Origin: Endozoicomonas elysicola
GTDB lineage: Bacteria > Pseudomonadota > Gammaproteobacteria > Pseudomonadales > Endozoicomonadaceae
Direction of reading: 5' to 3'
DNA length: 64,000 nt
Assembly (NCBI RefSeq): GCF_000710775.1
Contig: NZ_JOJP01000001.1
Location: 3,942,780 to 4,006,779 of the forward strand
The position numbers and the translations under genes are program-made. This document shows, in pieces, positions 61,627 through 64,000 of this stretch. How positions within the stretch are numbered: position 1 is the first letter of the stretch; every line of letters begins with the position of its first letter. The notes below the pieces were generated by a model that saw nothing but the letters and a program-made list of their open reading frames with translations, had not been told where the DNA came from and ran no database searches.

Positions 61627-64000
61627 TTAAAACAGACTGGATTGGGAAGTAATGATTTTTTCAAAGTCCAGATTTACAAAAGGCAGGACGCCTTCTGCAA
61701 TCGGTTTTAACTGTTTGGTAACGTAGTGATCGTAATCAATGATGCTATTTAAATATTCCAAAGGCTCTGGGCCATTTATAGTGATGACGTATTGAACAGA
61801 ACCTTTGTTCTGGTATTGCAGCGGCCTACCCTCTGCCCGGTTCTGTTCATCCGCCATGCGGGCAGCACGCACTTGAGGAGGCACATTTTTCACATAATCA
61901 CTTAAACGGCGGCGCAGTCGTTTTTTATAAACCAGCTGGTCATCCTTTTTACCCTGTTGAACGGCATTAACCGCATCCAAAATATAAATAGAGGGGTCAC
62001 TGCCAGCAAACACCAACCGAAGCAGCTCTGCCTGAAATTCCCGAGCCAGAGGTGTCCAGTCTGACCGGACAGTCTCAAGCCCTTTGCAAACCAGTTCTTC
62101 ACCGCTTTTACCAACCTTCAAACCGGCATAACGTTTCTTGCTGCCCGTTTCAGACCCCCGGGTAGTCGGCATAAGAAAACGTCGATAATGCGTTTCATAC
62201 TCCATTTCCAGATAACAAGTGAGTCCCAGAGAGTCTTTTAACAAATTCCGCCAACGACGATTAATACCTGTTGCCAACTGCTGTCCGATCTCATCAGCCT
62301 CATTATGGGAAAGTTTTTTTCCCAGAAGGACAAAGATGGAATCCGTATCCCCATAAATCACCTGGTGTCCACTTTCTTCAACCCATTTTGAGGTCTGTAA
62401 CATAATTTCATGGCCACGCATCGTGATAGAGCTGGCCAGGCGGGTATCGTAAAATCGGCAACCACCGGAGCCCAGTACCCCATAGAAAGAATTCATCAGG
62501 ATTTTGATCGCCTGGGAGCGAGCACTGTCCTGCTCGGCTTTGGCCTGGTCACGTTGCTGCCAGAGCTGGGTAATAATCTCCGGTAAAAAATGCCGCTCCC
62601 TGGAAAAAAGCGCACCTTTAAAACCGGGAATGGCACTCTCCGGATGTTGTAAACCTTCCACCAGCCCCAGTGGGTCTACTTTAAAAGTGCGAATAATGGA
62701 GGGATACAGACTTTTAAAATCCAGAACCAGTACATTGTTGTACAAGCCCGGCAGTGAATCCATGACATAGCCACCCGGCGAGGCCAACCCTCCCCCTTCA
62801 GGAAGATTGGGAGCAACGTATCCGGCACGATGCAGTTTCGGAAGATAAAGGTTGGTAAAAGCCTGCACAGAGCCGCCGATTCGATCCAGCTCCAGCCCGG
62901 TCAGTTCGCTGCGTAACCGGAGAAAATCCAGCAATCGTGTTTTTTCAAAAATCTCCATTACCAGACGACAGTCTTCCAGGTTGTACTTTGCCAGCTTCAA
63001 CTTATTGTGATGAAAATCGTGAGTAATAGCGCTCAATCGATTATTGACATCGTCAATCGCTTTTCCTTTGCCCAGCAACTCTCGGGCAACGGACTCCAGG
63101 CTAAAACTGTCAAACTGCCAGGTCGCGGATTTAAGAGCATCAATGCCATCAACCACCATCCGTCCGGGTATTGCAACATAGCCTTGACCTGGTTCAGTGG
63201 TTCGTTCCCGCCAACTGGCAGATTGCCAACCTCTGCCCAAACGCAGTGGCATTCGATATAGAGCTGCACGTTTCAACAAAAGCCGAAAATCGAAGTTGAT
63301 AACATTCCAACCAATAAACAGATCCGGGTCATACTGTTCTACCTGAACTTCCAATGCTTCAAGCAATGCCCGCTCATCCGTAACCCATTGAATAGTAAGT
63401 TCCGTCTCTACTGCACCTTCTGGCTCTATACCTGCTGAAGGCTTTTTATATGCTGAGGGCTCTCCAATCATGATTACCGTCGAGATGCTCTCCCCATAGA
63501 GACCGATTGAGTAAAGCTCACCTCGGGCTGAACACTCAACATCCAGAGAAACAACCCGAAATGACGGCACATATTGAGCTGGCCGGATACGGGCATGGCG
63601 ATACTCCAGAAATCCCGGTCTCTGAATCGGCTCACCCGTAAACGCCAGAGGCCCATAGGTAAAGCGCTCCATCAGGTAGCGGTCATGCAGGCGGATATCC
63701 GCCTCATATATGAGCAGAGACTCAGAGCTGAGTAACCGCCGAGCTCGCTGACTGCTATCAATGGTATTGAAGTAGAGTGCAGTGACAGGCTGATGATGAA
63801 ACGTGGTTAATTCCAGGTGCCGAAGGGAAACAGTTATCTGGGCATGATTTAGCAGCATTTCAGCTTGTTTAAACGCAGCCGTTTCGACAAAAAAGACGGG
63901 CTGTTCTCCTTCGAGAACAAGACATACCGGTTGGTCATCCGTAACCAGCCAGAAAACCATTTCAGTCTGGTTACGCCGGTCAGAACTCTGTCTGCTTAGT
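61627..64000 (-). CDS. polB: DNA polymerase II, 5' end beyond the window
   Basis: B-family repair polymerase with 3'-5' exonuclease (SLDVECSARGELYSIGLYG and the GWNVINFDFRLL motif) and polymerase motifs DFKSLYPSIIRTF, KILMNSFYGVLG and YGDTDS. The ATG at 63960 is internal: the frame stays open to the edge, reading SRQSSDRRNQTEMVFWL, which parallels the E. coli Pol II N-terminus (TRHWRDTPQGTEVSFWL). So the gene is partial here, lacking roughly a dozen codons plus the start. Confidence 0.95.
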   Translation of the reverse strand, partial: LSRQSSDRRNQTEMVFWLVTDDQPVCLVLEGEQPVFFVETAAFKQAEMLLNHAQITVSLRHLELTTFHHQPVTALYFNTIDSSQRARRLLSSESLLIYEADIRLHDRYLMERFTYGPLAFTGEPIQRPGFLEYRHARIRPAQYVPSFRVVSLDVECSARGELYSIGLYGESISTVIMIGEPSAYKKPSAGIEPEGAVETELTIQWVTDERALLEALEVQVEQYDPDLFIGWNVINFDFRLLLKRAALYRMPLRLGRGWQSASWRERTTEPGQGYVAIPGRMVVDGIDALKSATWQFDSFSLESVARELLGKGKAIDDVNNRLSAITHDFHHNKLKLAKYNLEDCRLVMEIFEKTRLLDFLRLRSELTGLELDRIGGSVQAFTNLYLPKLHRAGYVAPNLPEGGGLASPGGYVMDSLPGLYNNVLVLDFKSLYPSIIRTFKVDPLGLVEGLQHPESAIPGFKGALFSRERHFLPEIITQLWQQRDQAKAEQDSARSQAIKILMNSFYGVLGSGGCRFYDTRLASSITMRGHEIMLQTSKWVEESGHQVIYGDTDSIFVLLGKKLSHNEADEIGQQLATGINRRWRNLLKDSLGLTCYLEMEYETHYRRFLMPTTRGSETGSKKRYAGLKVGKSGEELVCKGLETVRSDWTPLAREFQAELLRLVFAGSDPSIYILDAVNAVQQGKKDDQLVYKKRLRRRLSDYVKNVPPQVRAARMADEQNRAEGRPLQYQNKGSVQYVITINGPEPLEYLNSIIDYDHYVTKQLKPIAEGVLPFVNLDFEKIITSQSSLF

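Noticed and set aside
1-64000. tRNA, rRNA, CRISPR or prophage
   Set aside because: No cloverleaf-like or rRNA stretches, no regularly spaced repeats and no structural phage genes were seen on reading.

Overview
The window reads as a chromosomal segment of a marine gammaproteobacterium of the Oceanospirillales type. An Endozoicomonas-like genome is my best guess, from core-protein similarity to E. coli and Pseudomonas homologues, nas genes in Pseudomonas-like order, eukaryotic-like kinases, D-Ala-D-Ala dipeptidase paralogues and several low-complexity ORFs with no recognisable family. This placement is inference; there is no rRNA or other phylogenetic anchor here.

Layout. 1-6.6 kb: sdhCDAB (minus) diverges from gltA (plus), with two promoters sharing one -35 region, followed by a TerC-family membrane protein and a HAD hydrolase. 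6.6-13.8 kb: two VanX/DdpX-type dipeptidases bracket a Ser/Thr kinase, then a small secreted protein, a CDF transporter, speD-speE and a divergent kinase-like protein. 14.1-26.7 kb: nitrate assimilation. nirB-nirD-nasB-nasA (minus) and the transporter gene with a PP2C/kinase fusion (plus) diverge from a 0.7 kb region that carries two sigma-54 type -24/-12 promoters, a small foldback element and a REP-like pair; yacL and pdxB follow.

26.7-32.8 kb is the accessory heart of the window. Three AT-rich units of unknown function, all on the minus strand, are arranged like integron gene cassettes. Two complete attC-like sites (30481-30547 and 29287-29409), one truncated site (28639-28648) and cassette junctions agree with each other: the bases that open each cassette are exactly complementary to the R'' box at its own 3' end. 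No integron integrase is visible, so this resembles a CALIN (attC cluster lacking an integrase). A Y1-transposase element with terminal inverted repeats, itself frameshifted, sits inside the array, and a second solitary copy of its end lies nearby. One cassette gene seems to start at an ATT codon behind a strong Shine-Dalgarno sequence.

33.3-37.5 kb: a DUF3080 lipoprotein gene and an unknown gene have been duplicated in tandem; the second DUF3080 copy survives only as a fragment, while the two unknown proteins have diverged. 37.5-45.7 kb: photolyase plus a Bcr/CflA exporter with a divergent AraC regulator, an SDR enzyme, and a glycerate-use operon (cdaR-gntP-glycerate kinase) with a 16-bp palindrome between cdaR and gntP. 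45.8-47.9 kb: three unknown ORFs. 47.9-50.5 kb: metNIQ. 50.8-57.4 kb: TSUP and MarC membrane proteins, tdk, a UvrD-type helicase, a secreted protein and a tandem pair of related lipoproteins. 57.6-64 kb: a YgiQ radical SAM protein, an acyl-CoA ligase and DNA polymerase II, whose 5' end lies beyond the window.

I saw no tRNA, rRNA or CRISPR array.
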